Assembly (NCBI GenBank): GCA_002825465.1
Contig: PJER01000011.1
Span: 1 to 64,000 of the forward strand
From: Candidatus Thorarchaeota archaeon MP8T_1
Lineage (GTDB): Archaea > Asgardarchaeota > Thorarchaeia > Thorarchaeales > Thorarchaeaceae
Length of the DNA stretch: 64,000 nt
Direction of reading: 5' to 3'
The notes under the pieces were generated by a model, which was not told the origin of the DNA, ran no database searches, and saw only the letters and a program-made list of their open reading frames with translations. Made by a program: the position numbers and the translations under genes. Of this stretch, positions 1 to 8,856 are shown piece by piece. Positions within the stretch are counted from its first letter, which is position 1, and each line of letters starts with the position of its first letter.

Positions 1-26
1 GGCTAAAAGAAATCCGTTGGTTATGA

Positions 27-161
27 TCACTGCATGGCAAATCTCGGACATTTGTCCTTGCTTATACCAGGAGTCTCACATGGCTTCTGCATTCCGGTGT
101 AGAACTTGAAACCGTCAACATTACATTTGCCTTCAGCCGCATTAAATTCTGGACACGCCAT
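27..161 (-). CDS. small Cys-rich protein, unknown function
   Basis: A 44-residue open frame beginning at an ATG with a GGAAG Shine-Dalgarno sequence about 8 bases upstream and a TATA-like stretch near 253-262. The protein has four cysteines at residues 3, 13, 28 and 38, a symmetric C-x9-C-x14-C-x9-C spacing that would suit a small zinc or iron-sulfur site. I recognise no family. The longer overlapping frame at 62-253 has no Cys pattern or ribosome-binding site and I take it as spurious. The gene reads toward the left edge, so its downstream neighbour is outside the window. Real but uncharacterised is my best reading; a chance frame cannot be excluded at this length. Confidence 0.5.
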   Translation of the reverse strand: MACPEFNAAEGKCNVDGFKFYTGMQKPCETPGISKDKCPRFAMQ

Positions 162-301
162 GATTTATTCTTCCAATTCGGTCTTTCTAGTCCACGGTCC
201 CAAACTACTAGTAGTCCGGCTTGGACTGTTATTCTGAAACTTCCTATTAGCATATATTAAGCTATTTCGGTTGATTGAATTCTAGTGCATTGATTCGCCA
301 A

Positions 302-1114
302 TTAAAGGAGACCTCTTTCATCCAGAACTTTTCTTAGTATATTTGGTGTATCAGTGAATATACCATCTACACCTAGATCTATGAGGAAGTTCATTGTGGC
401 TGAATCATTAATAGTCCAGACATGCACTGCAAGATCAAACTCATGCGCCTTTCTGATAAATTTCTTTGAAACGACGGTAAGAGGTCCAGATTTTACAGGA
501 ACCTGAAATGCATTGTATTGTATCTCTTTACGATGAATTCTTGGCAGTCCTATCTTTGTATTCAGAACAAAATTTCTCACTTCTGTAGGATGAGCACTTG
601 TTGGTACATCAGGCATGAGCTCTCTGAAACGTTCAATCTGCGCACCATGAAATGATGCGATAATTACTGAGGCTTCTCTTCCTTGCTCTTTTAGTAACTG
701 TGCAAGTTGTTCTGGTGCTGATGAGAAAGTATCCTTGATATCGAGATTGAAGACAGTATCTGGGAATCTTTCGAAAGCTTCCTTGAGTGTAACAATATGC
801 AAACCCTGATTTCTATAGGGAAATGTCTTACCTTCATCACGTGTGAAGGTATATCCAAAATCAATCTCCTCCAACTCATCCAGTGAATATGCTCGAATTG
901 TGCTATCTCTTCCTGTTGTTCTTTGCATATTATCATCATGAAACAAAACAATTTCATCATCTTTGGTAAGTCGCACGTCGGATTCTAGCACGTCCACTCC
1001 TATAGCTGCTGCTGATTCAAGAGCCAACATAGTGTTTTCGGGTGTGTTTTCCGATTCTCCCCTGTGTGCCATGATTAATGGTCGACCTAGCTCTGAAAAG
1101 ATACGATTGTTCAT
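302..1114 (-). CDS. glycerophosphodiester phosphodiesterase family protein
   Basis: Hydrolyses glycerophosphodiesters to glycerol phosphate (or a related phosphodiester) plus alcohol, using a metal in a TIM-barrel fold. The 270-residue length is normal for a cytosolic single-domain GDPD enzyme. The diagnostic parts are visible: HRG at residues 17-19, the ENT turn at 26-28, the metal ligands E44 and D46, and H59 in FHDD. The C-terminal strand VHVWTIND and the closing GVDGIFTDTP are also typical. No signal peptide is present, so it acts inside the cell. It stands alone, divergent from the membrane protein at 1201. The true substrate, which in an archaeon could be an ether-lipid headgroup, cannot be read from sequence. 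Confidence 0.88.
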   Translation of the reverse strand: MNNRIFSELGRPLIMAHRGESENTPENTMLALESAAAIGVDVLESDVRLTKDDEIVLFHDDNMQRTTGRDSTIRAYSLDELEEIDFGYTFTRDEGKTFPYRNQGLHIVTLKEAFERFPDTVFNLDIKDTFSSAPEQLAQLLKEQGREASVIIASFHGAQIERFRELMPDVPTSAHPTEVRNFVLNTKIGLPRIHRKEIQYNAFQVPVKSGPLTVVSKKFIRKAHEFDLAVHVWTINDSATMNFLIDLGVDGIFTDTPNILRKVLDERGLL

Positions 1115-1200
1115 AGATTGATATACATGCTAAGGTGTCCATAAATTCTTCTAAGTACATTTATCTGAATTATCTGATTTGTTCCACTGTGTGAAAATTG

Positions 1201-2100
1201 GTGGAAGGGTCAAATCGTTTTCCTGAGTTTGAAAAACGCATTGAAAAGGGGCTTCCCGTTGCTTATCATGAAGAGTGGAACCAGCGTGAAGATATAGTCC
1301 TTGGAGGGTTTCTTACGATTCTTGGCTTCCTTCCGTTATTGTGGCTTGATCTCAGTTTTGGTTTATTTCAAATTCTTGGTTTCATTACATCATTTATCGG
1401 AGTTCTAGTACTTGCAAGAGGTGTTGTTTTGTATAGAAGACTAATCAAGCAGTACTCCTTCCATGGCTTGACCAGAAAAACAATATCGGATGCTATTATG
1501 CACATTGATGCACAGCTTGCACAGCCAGAGGAGTTTGATTCGCCAGTTCTTTATCATGATAAAACTCCTGTTTCAAAATACAAGATGTCCTTGAATGAAG
1601 CGGCGTTCAGGGAATTATTAGCAAATACCTCTGGACTTATTACTTGGCCCTCTGCAATTGTGGAAGAACATGAATCAAACGTTAGAAATGATAAGAGAGC
1701 ATTCTACTATTCTCTACTCCTGTTGATAATAATAATAGTCATTGTAGTGATGATAATTTGGTATCTACTAACTGCATGGGACTGGTCTTTGTTGGCTTTC
1801 ATATTTATTCCATTATTTTGCCTTCTTCAGACTTCCTGGTGTCTTGTCCCGCATATTTTCGAACTTCATCGGTACTTGATCAAGGACGAGTGGATTGCCA
1901 AAGTACGAAAAAATGATACAATACGTTTGAGTGAATCATTGGATGAATTATTCCATTTATTACAATCAGAGTTCTCATATCCACTGAAACTTGAATTAGT
2001 TCGTACCTATCCACAACTGACTTACACCGGTCGAACAAAATTAAGTTACACCCTTGTTAACTTGAAGGAAGCAGTCCTCTATCCCTTACCATTGTCCTAA
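1201..2100 (+). CDS. four-helix membrane protein, unknown function
   Basis: A protein of about 299 residues with two pairs of hydrophobic helices, roughly residues 29-50 and 53-76, then 167-189 and 193-213. The loops between the pairs and the C-terminal 85 residues are hydrophilic. The second helix begins with a run of nearly pure Ile/Leu/Val. I chose the GTG at 1201; a TTG lies directly before it at 1198 and would add one residue. It is divergent from the GDPD gene and convergent with the dehydrogenase that follows, with only 43 bases between the stops. No catalytic motif or known domain is recognised. Confidence 0.7.
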   Translation: MEGSNRFPEFEKRIEKGLPVAYHEEWNQREDIVLGGFLTILGFLPLLWLDLSFGLFQILGFITSFIGVLVLARGVVLYRRLIKQYSFHGLTRKTISDAIMHIDAQLAQPEEFDSPVLYHDKTPVSKYKMSLNEAAFRELLANTSGLITWPSAIVEEHESNVRNDKRAFYYSLLLLIIIIVIVVMIIWYLLTAWDWSLLAFIFIPLFCLLQTSWCLVPHIFELHRYLIKDEWIAKVRKNDTIRLSESLDELFHLLQSEFSYPLKLELVRTYPQLTYTGRTKLSYTLVNLKEAVLYPLPLS

Positions 2101-2143
2101 CTTAGAAATGTTGACTAGTATTTTATGATGATAAATTAGGAAT

Positions 2144-3388
2144 TCATCCACTGAGATCAAATGCAACTTTAATTGCTGCATTCTTCCCCTTACTGGATGC
2201 AACAGAAAGCGCATTCTTATAATCATCTAGACAAAATTTATGTGTCACCAGCCCTACAAATAATTCTGGATTCTTCATCATAATATCAAATGCAAGTTCG
2301 AAAGTATCGATGATTTCCCCGTTATGTTCTTCCCTACCGTGCATCATAGAACCAAAAATATTCACTTGCTTGTATATTGCTAGAGCCCAATCTGTTTTCT
2401 TTGTGACACTGAAGTCCATTCCGACAACAACCATCGTCCCATTATTCTTGATAAGTCGCAAGGAGTCATCCAAAGTAGAATCATTCCCAACACTATCATA
2501 GATGATATCCGGTCCGAGACCTCCATAGATTATCTTTTTTCCTAATGCGGGTTTGAGCAAGTTTCCGTGAGTGATTTGAGATATCCTCTCAAATAGTACC
2601 TTTTTGTTGTTCTCAATTATCACTTCATCAGCACCTAACTTCTTTGCTGCATCCTCCTGGAATGAATAACGGGCTAACACAATTATCCTGCACTTAGAAC
2701 CGAGTCCTCTTATCGCTCCTACTATCATCAGTCCAATTATCCCTGCTCCAATAACGATGACCGTATCATTATCTGTGGGTTCCTTTCTTTTCACAGCATG
2801 AATTGCCACCGCAAGAGGTTCGGTGAGTATTGCCACATCATCAGGTATCTCATCAGGTATTCTTTGGAATTGACTCGCATAAGACACAAAGTATTCACTA
2901 AATCCCCCACTTCCAAATCCTCCAAATTGTAACCTTCCCCCATAATCTTCCTCCAAGTGAGATCCATCACCGATTCCTGCAATAGCTTGACAGGTCTCGG
3001 GATGCCCTGCTTTACAACTCTCACAGAGGTCAAAGCCATAGCAGGCACATGAAGTAACTGGAGAATGTGTAACACGGTCTCCTACCTTTAAGGTGTCAAC
3101 TTCACTCCCTACTTCATCAACAACACCAATGACTTCGTGACCCAGAGGGAATGGACTATCCTTTCTAGCTAGGATACTTGCAGCGTACGAGATATTTCCA
3201 AGATTTATTTGGTGTAAGTCTGACGCACATATTCCTGCGATTTTAGAACGAATGAGGACCTGTCTTGGATGTTGAATCTTAGGTCTTGGCCAATCAGACC
3301 GGTACTTTATCATGGTGTACTTTCCAGCTACGTGTATCTTCTTTCGAATAACCTTACTCATTTTCAGGTCGTACATAATTGCTTTCAT
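2144..3388 (-). CDS. zinc-dependent alcohol dehydrogenase (medium-chain family)
   Basis: Medium-chain dehydrogenase that would oxidise an alcohol or polyol with NAD(P). The catalytic zinc ligands C54 and H84/E85 are present in GICASDLH and PLGHEV, followed by a Cys-rich structural zinc lobe (C114, C116, C122, C125, C133) slightly different from the usual C-x2-C-x2-C-x7-C. A Rossmann GAGIIG motif follows in the second half. At 414 residues it is longer than the usual 340-350, with insertions near the zinc lobe and in the nucleotide domain. It is monocistronic, and its upstream gap separates it from moeA. Substrate unknown; a second, more canonical member of the family is encoded at 41259. Confidence 0.82.
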   Translation of the reverse strand: MKAIMYDLKMSKVIRKKIHVAGKYTMIKYRSDWPRPKIQHPRQVLIRSKIAGICASDLHQINLGNISYAASILARKDSPFPLGHEVIGVVDEVGSEVDTLKVGDRVTHSPVTSCACYGFDLCESCKAGHPETCQAIAGIGDGSHLEEDYGGRLQFGGFGSGGFSEYFVSYASQFQRIPDEIPDDVAILTEPLAVAIHAVKRKEPTDNDTVIVIGAGIIGLMIVGAIRGLGSKCRIIVLARYSFQEDAAKKLGADEVIIENNKKVLFERISQITHGNLLKPALGKKIIYGGLGPDIIYDSVGNDSTLDDSLRLIKNNGTMVVVGMDFSVTKKTDWALAIYKQVNIFGSMMHGREEHNGEIIDTFELAFDIMMKNPELFVGLVTHKFCLDDYKNALSVASSKGKNAAIKVAFDLSG

Positions 3389-3457
3389 TAGTTCACACTC
3401 GAAGGAGTCAATGATTACTTATTATTCGGATAAATTAATGCATCGTCAAATGACATA

Positions 3458-4672
3458 CTAGTCCAATAGGATGACCTCGATATCTTCACCTTCCTCGATA
3501 ACATCAAGGTTTACTGGCAACATGATGTAGCCATCTGCTTGAGCCATGCTAGTAATCGCTCCTGAGTGTTTGAAAACTGGATATGCTACGCCATCTTCCA
3601 ATCGTACAGTTAGAAATTGTTTCCTTCCTGAGGATGAAACAATACGTTTACCCATTCTTGCTCTCACAGTTTTAGGCGTGGCAATTGGCAAGTGTGCCAG
3701 TTTCCTGATTGTGGGGATAAGGAATATGTATGCATTACTGAGACAAGATGTGGGATGCCCTGGCATTCCAAATACTGGTTTTTCATTGACAGTTCCAAAA
3801 AGGGTTGGTTTTCCTGGTTTTATCTGCACTCCATGAAATAGTATCTTCCCCCTATTTTCGAGAATATTGGCTAGAAGATCCTTCTCACCCACAGAACTAC
3901 CTCCCGAAAAAATAATCATATCTGATTTCAGTGCCTTTTCGAGTTCATGCGTCAACCTATCTGTTTCATCACCAATTATTGGGTGTCTAATTACGAATGC
4001 TCCATTCTTTTTGAGAACTGCTTCTAGGGTGTATGAATTTACATCATATATTTGCCCTGGGTGAAGTTCTTCTCCTGGTGGAACTATTTCCGAACCAGTA
4101 GCAATCACGCTTACTACTGGCTTCTGATAGACTTTCACCTGGATTTTACCTAATGCTGTCAAGGTTCCAATCTTAGAAGGTGAGAGTTGAGTTCCTTTGT
4201 GTAGCACAACATCTCCTTTTTTGATATCTTCACCCCGTTTTGCCACATTCGCTCCTGGGTAGACTGGTTTTGTGATAAGTATGCTAACACCTCGTTGTTC
4301 TGTATACTCTACCATCACAACTGCATCTGCACCCTCTGGGATTGGTGACCCTGTTGCAATCTGAAGGCAATGTCCGTTGGTTATGGGGTTCTCAGAGACC
4401 TCTCCTGCATGGATTACTCCCTCCAACGTTAATAGAACCTCTTCCTCAGCAGCTTTGAATGTGTCTTCTGCAATTACTGCATACCCATCCATGGCGGATC
4501 TATCAAATGGTGGGACAAATCTATTCGCTATGATATCTTCTGCTATTACTCGATCCATTGCATCTTGTACAGCGATTTCCTCTATTCGGTCAACCGGAAC
4601 TGTATTCGACTGAATGAGTTGGTCTGCCTCTTCATGTGACACAAGAAGTTTGAAAGGTTCCATTTCTTTCAT
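3458..4672 (-). CDS. moeA: molybdopterin molybdenumtransferase MoeA
   Basis: Inserts molybdate or tungstate into molybdopterin at the end of cofactor synthesis. Counting from the longest frame (M at 4687), the signature FDRSAMDGYA is at residues 61-70, the MoeA/MogA-type SGGSSVGEKD at 261-270, PGKPTLFG at 291-298 and GMPGHPTS at 307-314, followed by a C-terminal domain IV. I place the start at 4672, where the ATG overlaps the moaB stop as ATGA and follows a GGGAG ribosome-binding site; the longest frame would overlap moaB by 19 bases. It is the last gene of the moa operon. A tungstate transporter upstream suggests that tungsten may be the metal handled. Confidence 0.93.
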   Translation of the reverse strand: MKEMEPFKLLVSHEEADQLIQSNTVPVDRIEEIAVQDAMDRVIAEDIIANRFVPPFDRSAMDGYAVIAEDTFKAAEEEVLLTLEGVIHAGEVSENPITNGHCLQIATGSPIPEGADAVVMVEYTEQRGVSILITKPVYPGANVAKRGEDIKKGDVVLHKGTQLSPSKIGTLTALGKIQVKVYQKPVVSVIATGSEIVPPGEELHPGQIYDVNSYTLEAVLKKNGAFVIRHPIIGDETDRLTHELEKALKSDMIIFSGGSSVGEKDLLANILENRGKILFHGVQIKPGKPTLFGTVNEKPVFGMPGHPTSCLSNAYIFLIPTIRKLAHLPIATPKTVRARMGKRIVSSSGRKQFLTVRLEDGVAYPVFKHSGAITSMAQADGYIMLPVNLDVIEEGEDIEVILLD

Positions 4673-5175
4673 CTGTCTATCTCCCATAATAAGTGTCCAA
4701 GTCCTGGTAGAATGATTTTGGAAAGAGCTGTTCGGACTGCATTTTTAGAACCTGGCAGACAATAAACGACCTGTTTACTGATAATACCTGCAATTGCACG
4801 ACTGTTAATCCCTGCGACTCCAATCTCCTCGAAACTAAGTCGTCTAAAATACTCTCCAAAACCTGGTAATACTTGCTGAAACATAGGTGCGACAGTATTG
4901 ACTGTTTTATCTTTACTACTCACACCGGTTCCTCCACTTGTCAAGATGACCCTGATATCAGAATCCTGAGTGTATTTCTTGATGATGTCGTTGATCTGAT
5001 TGGTATCATTCTTGACAATATCATATGCTTTGATCTGGTGGCCTTCATTTTCAATCAGTTCAATTGCAATTTTCCCAGATTCATCGGTTTCCTTTGTTCT
5101 ACTATCACTTACTATTAGGACAGCAAAACCAGTTTCGACCTTCTGGTCTCGTCTATGCTCGTGTTTCAAAATCAA
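4669..5175 (-). CDS. moaB: molybdenum cofactor biosynthesis protein MoaB
   Basis: Adenylates molybdopterin before metal insertion by MoeA; in archaea MoaB replaces MogA. The 168-residue protein shows the nucleotide-binding SGGTG at 80-84 followed by KDKT at 88-91, in the place of the usual RDxT, and the LPGSKNAV strand-loop near the C-terminus. The start is a TTG whose last two bases lie in the moaC stop (TTGA), keeping the four-base coupling used throughout this operon; another TTG lies two codons further in. The Lys in place of Arg in the KDKT motif is a small departure from the family and should not affect the call. Confidence 0.92.
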   Translation of the reverse strand: MILKHEHRRDQKVETGFAVLIVSDSRTKETDESGKIAIELIENEGHQIKAYDIVKNDTNQINDIIKKYTQDSDIRVILTSGGTGVSSKDKTVNTVAPMFQQVLPGFGEYFRRLSFEEIGVAGINSRAIAGIISKQVVYCLPGSKNAVRTALSKIILPGLGHLLWEIDR

Positions 5176-5627
5176 TCCCCTTTTCTCTTCATTGTGACTC
5201 TAATGTTCTCAAGTCTAGCTGATGGATACTGCCCTTCCTCATCTTTTTCGAGATATTTCACCATATCCCAAATTGAGAGAAGTGCAGTCGTCACGCCAAC
5301 AAGCGATTCCATCTCTACCCCCGTAACGTATAGAGCTGTTACTCTGCATGTAGCATGAATTCTATCCTCTGCGATAGTGAAAGATACATCAACAGATGTA
5401 AGGGGTATCTGATGACACAATGGAATAATCTCGGATGTTCTTTTTGCAGCCATAATCCCTGCAGTCTTTGATACTGCAATGACATTCCCTTTCTTGATAG
5501 TACCATGTTTGATTGCGCCAATAGAGTCTTTTTGAAGTATTATTTCTCCCATCGCCTCTGCGATACGGGGAACCATCTTCTTCTCAGAAACATCTACCAT
5601 TCCTACACTATTCTCATCATCTGTCAT
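5172..5627 (-). CDS. moaC: cyclic pyranopterin monophosphate synthase MoaC
   Basis: Completes the conversion of GTP to cyclic pyranopterin monophosphate together with MoaA. The 151 residues match the family length. Signatures are VDVSEK at 11-16, the PLCHQIPL block at 69-76, GVEMESL at 103-109 and the DMVK helix at 121-124. Start and stop codons overlap moaE and moaB by four bases each, so translation is probably coupled along the operon. Nothing unusual is seen. Confidence 0.95.
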   Translation of the reverse strand: MTDDENSVGMVDVSEKKMVPRIAEAMGEIILQKDSIGAIKHGTIKKGNVIAVSKTAGIMAAKRTSEIIPLCHQIPLTSVDVSFTIAEDRIHATCRVTALYVTGVEMESLVGVTTALLSIWDMVKYLEKDEEGQYPSARLENIRVTMKRKGD

Positions 5628-6034
5628 TTCTTAGCACCAACCCAGTATTCATCATTCTTTGTGATTTCCTTCTTCCAGATGTGCACGAATTCCTTAAGCC
5701 GTTCAATTGCATATCTGCATCCGTCAAATGCATCGGGTCGATGAGCTGCACCTACTGCAATAATCACAATATTCTCTCCAACAGTAAGTGTTCCAATTCT
5801 ATGTACGATTGATATATCGGTAATATTGAACTTCTCTATCGTCTCTTCTTTGATCTGTAGCAACTGTTTTGTGGCCTCTTCTTCATCAGCTTCTAACTCA
5901 ATTCTCACTACTGATTTGTCGTCTGTTACATCCCTGACAGTGCCTAAAAAGAGGACAAGACATCCCATGTTTGGTTTCCTTGTTTCTGCAACAACCTGAT
6001 CTATTTGAAAGTCAGATTCTGTTATTTGTATCAT
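5624..6034 (-). CDS. moaE: molybdopterin synthase catalytic subunit MoaE
   Basis: Transfers two sulfurs from thiocarboxylated MoaD to precursor Z to make molybdopterin. The 136-residue sequence has the IVHRIGTLTVGE strand, the AAHRPDAFDGCRYAIERLK helix and the lysine-rich KEITKNDEYWVGAKK end, which carries the catalytic lysines in known MoaE proteins. It overlaps moaA and moaC by four bases. The small sulfur carrier MoaD that it needs is not encoded in this operon or elsewhere in the window. Confidence 0.94.
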   Translation of the reverse strand: MIQITESDFQIDQVVAETRKPNMGCLVLFLGTVRDVTDDKSVVRIELEADEEEATKQLLQIKEETIEKFNITDISIVHRIGTLTVGENIVIIAVGAAHRPDAFDGCRYAIERLKEFVHIWKKEITKNDEYWVGAKK

Positions 6035-7014
6035 TCTTGATGTTCATCTCGCCAGTATGGTTCTCTATTCTTGATGGCTTTCCTAAATGCACTATCCAAT
6101 AATTCGTAATCTGATTGGAACCCTTCATCATTTGATATTTCTACTAGATTATCACTACGTAACAAGCATGGTTTGAGTTTACCATCCGAGGTCACTCTGA
6201 GTCGTGTACAACCTTCACAGAATTCAGGATTATGCATGGGTCTTACAATTTCTACCGTTACTTTATTTCCATCTTCAAGTGGTATTAAGTACTCAAATCT
6301 CCCGTTGCGAGGATGTTGTTTTATCTCGGTCGCAATTTCTTCAAGCTCAGATACAATTGGGTTGAGATCAACACGTAGTTTGGAATAATCTTGAGTATCA
6401 TCAGGCATCTCTTGCAGTTCTATTATCTGTAAGACACATCCCATCATTGCAGCAAATTTCATCATATCCTTAATCTCTCGATCATTATAATCTCTAAGAA
6501 TTGTCATATTCACTTTGACCGGTGTAAGACCGACTTCGATTGCTCTCTTTATTCCTTCTTTCACTTTATCCAGGTTGTCCACTCCTGTAATTCGATAATA
6601 TGTTTCATTACTCAATGAATGTAAGCTAACATTTATTCTTGATAGGCCTGCCTTCTTCAAATCAAGCGCCATATCCTTGAGATGCACTCCATTTGTGGTC
6701 ATAGATACATCATCCACAAGTGGTGAAATCATACTGATTAATTTGAGAATATCATCTCTAAGGAGTGGTTCTCCCCCTGTTAGTTTCAAGTGACGAATTC
6801 CGTGCTTGGTTGCGTGGACAACAATTCGTTCAATATCTTCATACGACATTTCATTCTGGGTTTGAATCTCTCCTTCATGATGACAAAAGAAACATGAGTA
6901 ATTGCACCTTTGAGTGAGGGCTATCCTAAGATAATCTATTGGTCGTCCAAAGGAATCTACGTACCACTGGTTCTGATTTTCATGCGGAGTGGGGTTAGAC
7001 TTAGAGTGGCACAT
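6031..7014 (-). CDS. moaA: GTP 3',8-cyclase MoaA
   Basis: Radical SAM enzyme that starts molybdopterin synthesis from GTP. The N-terminal 4Fe-4S site is C37-x3-C41-x2-C44, followed by the LTGGEPLLR SAM-binding motif. The second cluster near the C-terminus is C-x2-C-x13-C in EFCEGCTRLRV...LKPC. The 327-residue length fits. The protein ends in RDEHQE and lacks the C-terminal Gly-Gly that is functionally important in bacterial and human MoaA. It is the first gene of the five-gene operon; a 96-base gap separates it from the tungstate ATPase gene upstream. Confidence 0.93.
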   Translation of the reverse strand: MCHSKSNPTPHENQNQWYVDSFGRPIDYLRIALTQRCNYSCFFCHHEGEIQTQNEMSYEDIERIVVHATKHGIRHLKLTGGEPLLRDDILKLISMISPLVDDVSMTTNGVHLKDMALDLKKAGLSRINVSLHSLSNETYYRITGVDNLDKVKEGIKRAIEVGLTPVKVNMTILRDYNDREIKDMMKFAAMMGCVLQIIELQEMPDDTQDYSKLRVDLNPIVSELEEIATEIKQHPRNGRFEYLIPLEDGNKVTVEIVRPMHNPEFCEGCTRLRVTSDGKLKPCLLRSDNLVEISNDEGFQSDYELLDSAFRKAIKNREPYWRDEHQE

Positions 7015-7110
7015 AGTTTTTTAGTAAAATCTTACTGGTGAAAATAAGTGTTATGTTCTGTCGTGCATTTCGGGCTATCTATGTGACACTGATTTTATTC
7101 TATTGTGAAA

Positions 7111-8184
7111 TCAGAGGACTCTAAGAGATGAAGCTTTGAAAGTCACATATACATCATCATTTATTCTGAGGTTCAAGTGTTCTCTCGATTTTTCTGTTAT
7201 CTGGACACTCATTATAATACCTATATCCACTGAGAGATAAACGCTTGAGTCCTCCTCTTCAATATTGACTATCTTTCCCTTCAGACAATTACGAGCGCTT
7301 GAATATACTTCCCCTCTTGAAACCAGAATATCATCCGGAGGAATGATAACTGTGACATTGCCTTCTTTTCTAGAGAGTGCATCAATCTCAACTCCATTTC
7401 CTAAGTCTACTTGTACAAGCATTCCTTCTGGAGTTGTTTCACCAATTGCTTTCGCTGTACCCATGTATGTATTTGTTCTATACTCCTTTCGGAGAAGACT
7501 ATTGAGTTCAGTTCTAAAAATCTCACTGACTGTTCCCAATTTGTGAATCCGACCATGCTTCATCATAGCTGCTCTATTTGCAAGGACTTGTGCCTGTAGA
7601 ATATTATGAGTTACCATCACAATTGTGGTTCCTCTATCAGAATTGAGATCTTGTAGAGTAGATTCAACTATTTCTGCACTCTCATTATCTAGATACGCTG
7701 TAGGTTCATCAACGAATAACAATTCGGATTCTAATACGATTGCCATAGCCAATGACGCTCTTCTCTGTTCCCCACCCGAAAGAGTCCTTGCCGCTCTGTC
7801 CTGTAGACCACTTAAATTCACCATTTTTAGCACTTTCAAGACTCTTTTACGAATCTGGTCCTCCGCAACTCTTCTAATTCTTAGACCATATGCTATATTC
7901 TTGAACACTGTAGTGTTGAAGAGTATTGGTTTCTGGAAGACCAATGGAGCAGCTCTCCTCAATGTTTGTCGGTTAGAGTCGTTCATAAGTTCATCATGAA
8001 AGTACACTTCTCCCTTTGTGGGTGATAGGAGTCCAGACATCACCCTGAGTGCTGTGGTTTTGCCTGCACCGTTTGATCCTATGACTGAGAACATCTCACC
8101 TGACATAATTTCCATATTGATACTATCAAGTGCACGTACTACCCCGAATTCCATAGTGACATCTCTAAGACTAATTATTCCCAT
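7111..8184 (-). CDS. tupC: tungstate/molybdate ABC transporter, ATP-binding protein
   Basis: Drives uptake of tungstate with the permease and binding protein encoded upstream. Counting from a GTG three codons earlier, Walker A GSNGAGKTT is at 39-47, the ABC signature LSGGEQ at 138-143 and Walker B with VDEP at 161-164. The C-terminal ~110 residues form a TOBE-type extension, as in oxyanion transporters, where it can bind the metal anion and regulate transport. I choose the ATG at 8184, which overlaps the permease end by ten bases. The downstream neighbours are the cofactor biosynthesis genes that use the transported metal. Confidence 0.88.
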   Translation of the reverse strand: MGIISLRDVTMEFGVVRALDSINMEIMSGEMFSVIGSNGAGKTTALRVMSGLLSPTKGEVYFHDELMNDSNRQTLRRAAPLVFQKPILFNTTVFKNIAYGLRIRRVAEDQIRKRVLKVLKMVNLSGLQDRAARTLSGGEQRRASLAMAIVLESELLFVDEPTAYLDNESAEIVESTLQDLNSDRGTTIVMVTHNILQAQVLANRAAMMKHGRIHKLGTVSEIFRTELNSLLRKEYRTNTYMGTAKAIGETTPEGMLVQVDLGNGVEIDALSRKEGNVTVIIPPDDILVSRGEVYSSARNCLKGKIVNIEEEDSSVYLSVDIGIIMSVQITEKSREHLNLRINDDVYVTFKASSLRVL

Positions 8185-8837
8185 AGCCACCACTGCACCC
8201 GTTTTTTCAATGCCCCTAGACCTGCATTCACAAGGAGAATGAGAGTGATGAGAATCACTGTCAAGCCCAATCCAAGTGCTATCTCTCCCCTTGTTGTTTC
8301 AAGAGCGATGGATGTCGTCAACACTCTTGTAATTCCTCTAATATTCCCACCAATCATTAGTGCAACTCCCAGCTCTGCGATTGCTCTACTGAAGCTTGCT
8401 GACATAGCCAGAATGATACCTCCAACAGACTCACGGACAACTGAGAATGCTGCAGCCTGTTCATCAGCACCTAAAGTGAGGGCCAAGTACCGTATTGATT
8501 CATCTACTCCCAGAAGGGTTTCCGTAGTCACACTAATCAAAATTGGAAGGACTAGTATGGTCTGTCCAACAATTATCCCAATTGGAGTATATAGCATCTG
8601 TAGGAATCCCAATGGTCCTGAATTTGAAAAGACTAGGTAGAGAATGAGACCTAATGCGACAGTTGGAATCCCAATCAATGAGTTGATAATCCCAATGATT
8701 GCCTGTCTTCCTCTGAATCGCTTTAATCCTAGAAGAAGACCAATCGGAAGTCCAATTGCTGAAGCTAGGAGAGCTGCAGAACCTGATATAAACAGGCTCT
8801 GCAGAGTGATATGAATTAGGTCACTCTCTACGGTCAT
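8175..8837 (-). CDS. tupB: tungstate ABC transporter permease
   Basis: Membrane channel of the tungstate importer. The 220 residues form about five or six hydrophobic helices. The cytoplasmic EAA-like loop near SRAIAELGVALMIGGNI contacts the ATPase; the ELG-x-ALMIGGNI wording is characteristic of the TupB branch rather than ModB. It lies 19 bases downstream of the binding-protein gene and overlaps the ATPase gene, forming a compact tupABC operon. Confidence 0.88.
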   Translation of the reverse strand: MTVESDLIHITLQSLFISGSAALLASAIGLPIGLLLGLKRFRGRQAIIGIINSLIGIPTVALGLILYLVFSNSGPLGFLQMLYTPIGIIVGQTILVLPILISVTTETLLGVDESIRYLALTLGADEQAAAFSVVRESVGGIILAMSASFSRAIAELGVALMIGGNIRGITRVLTTSIALETTRGEIALGLGLTVILITLILLVNAGLGALKKRVQWWLWE

Positions 8838-8856
8838 ATACTACTCACTCAGATTA

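Noticed and set aside
62..253. 63-residue minus-strand open frame
   Set aside because: No ribosome site, no recognisable pattern, and it overlaps the better supported Cys-rich frame at 27-161.
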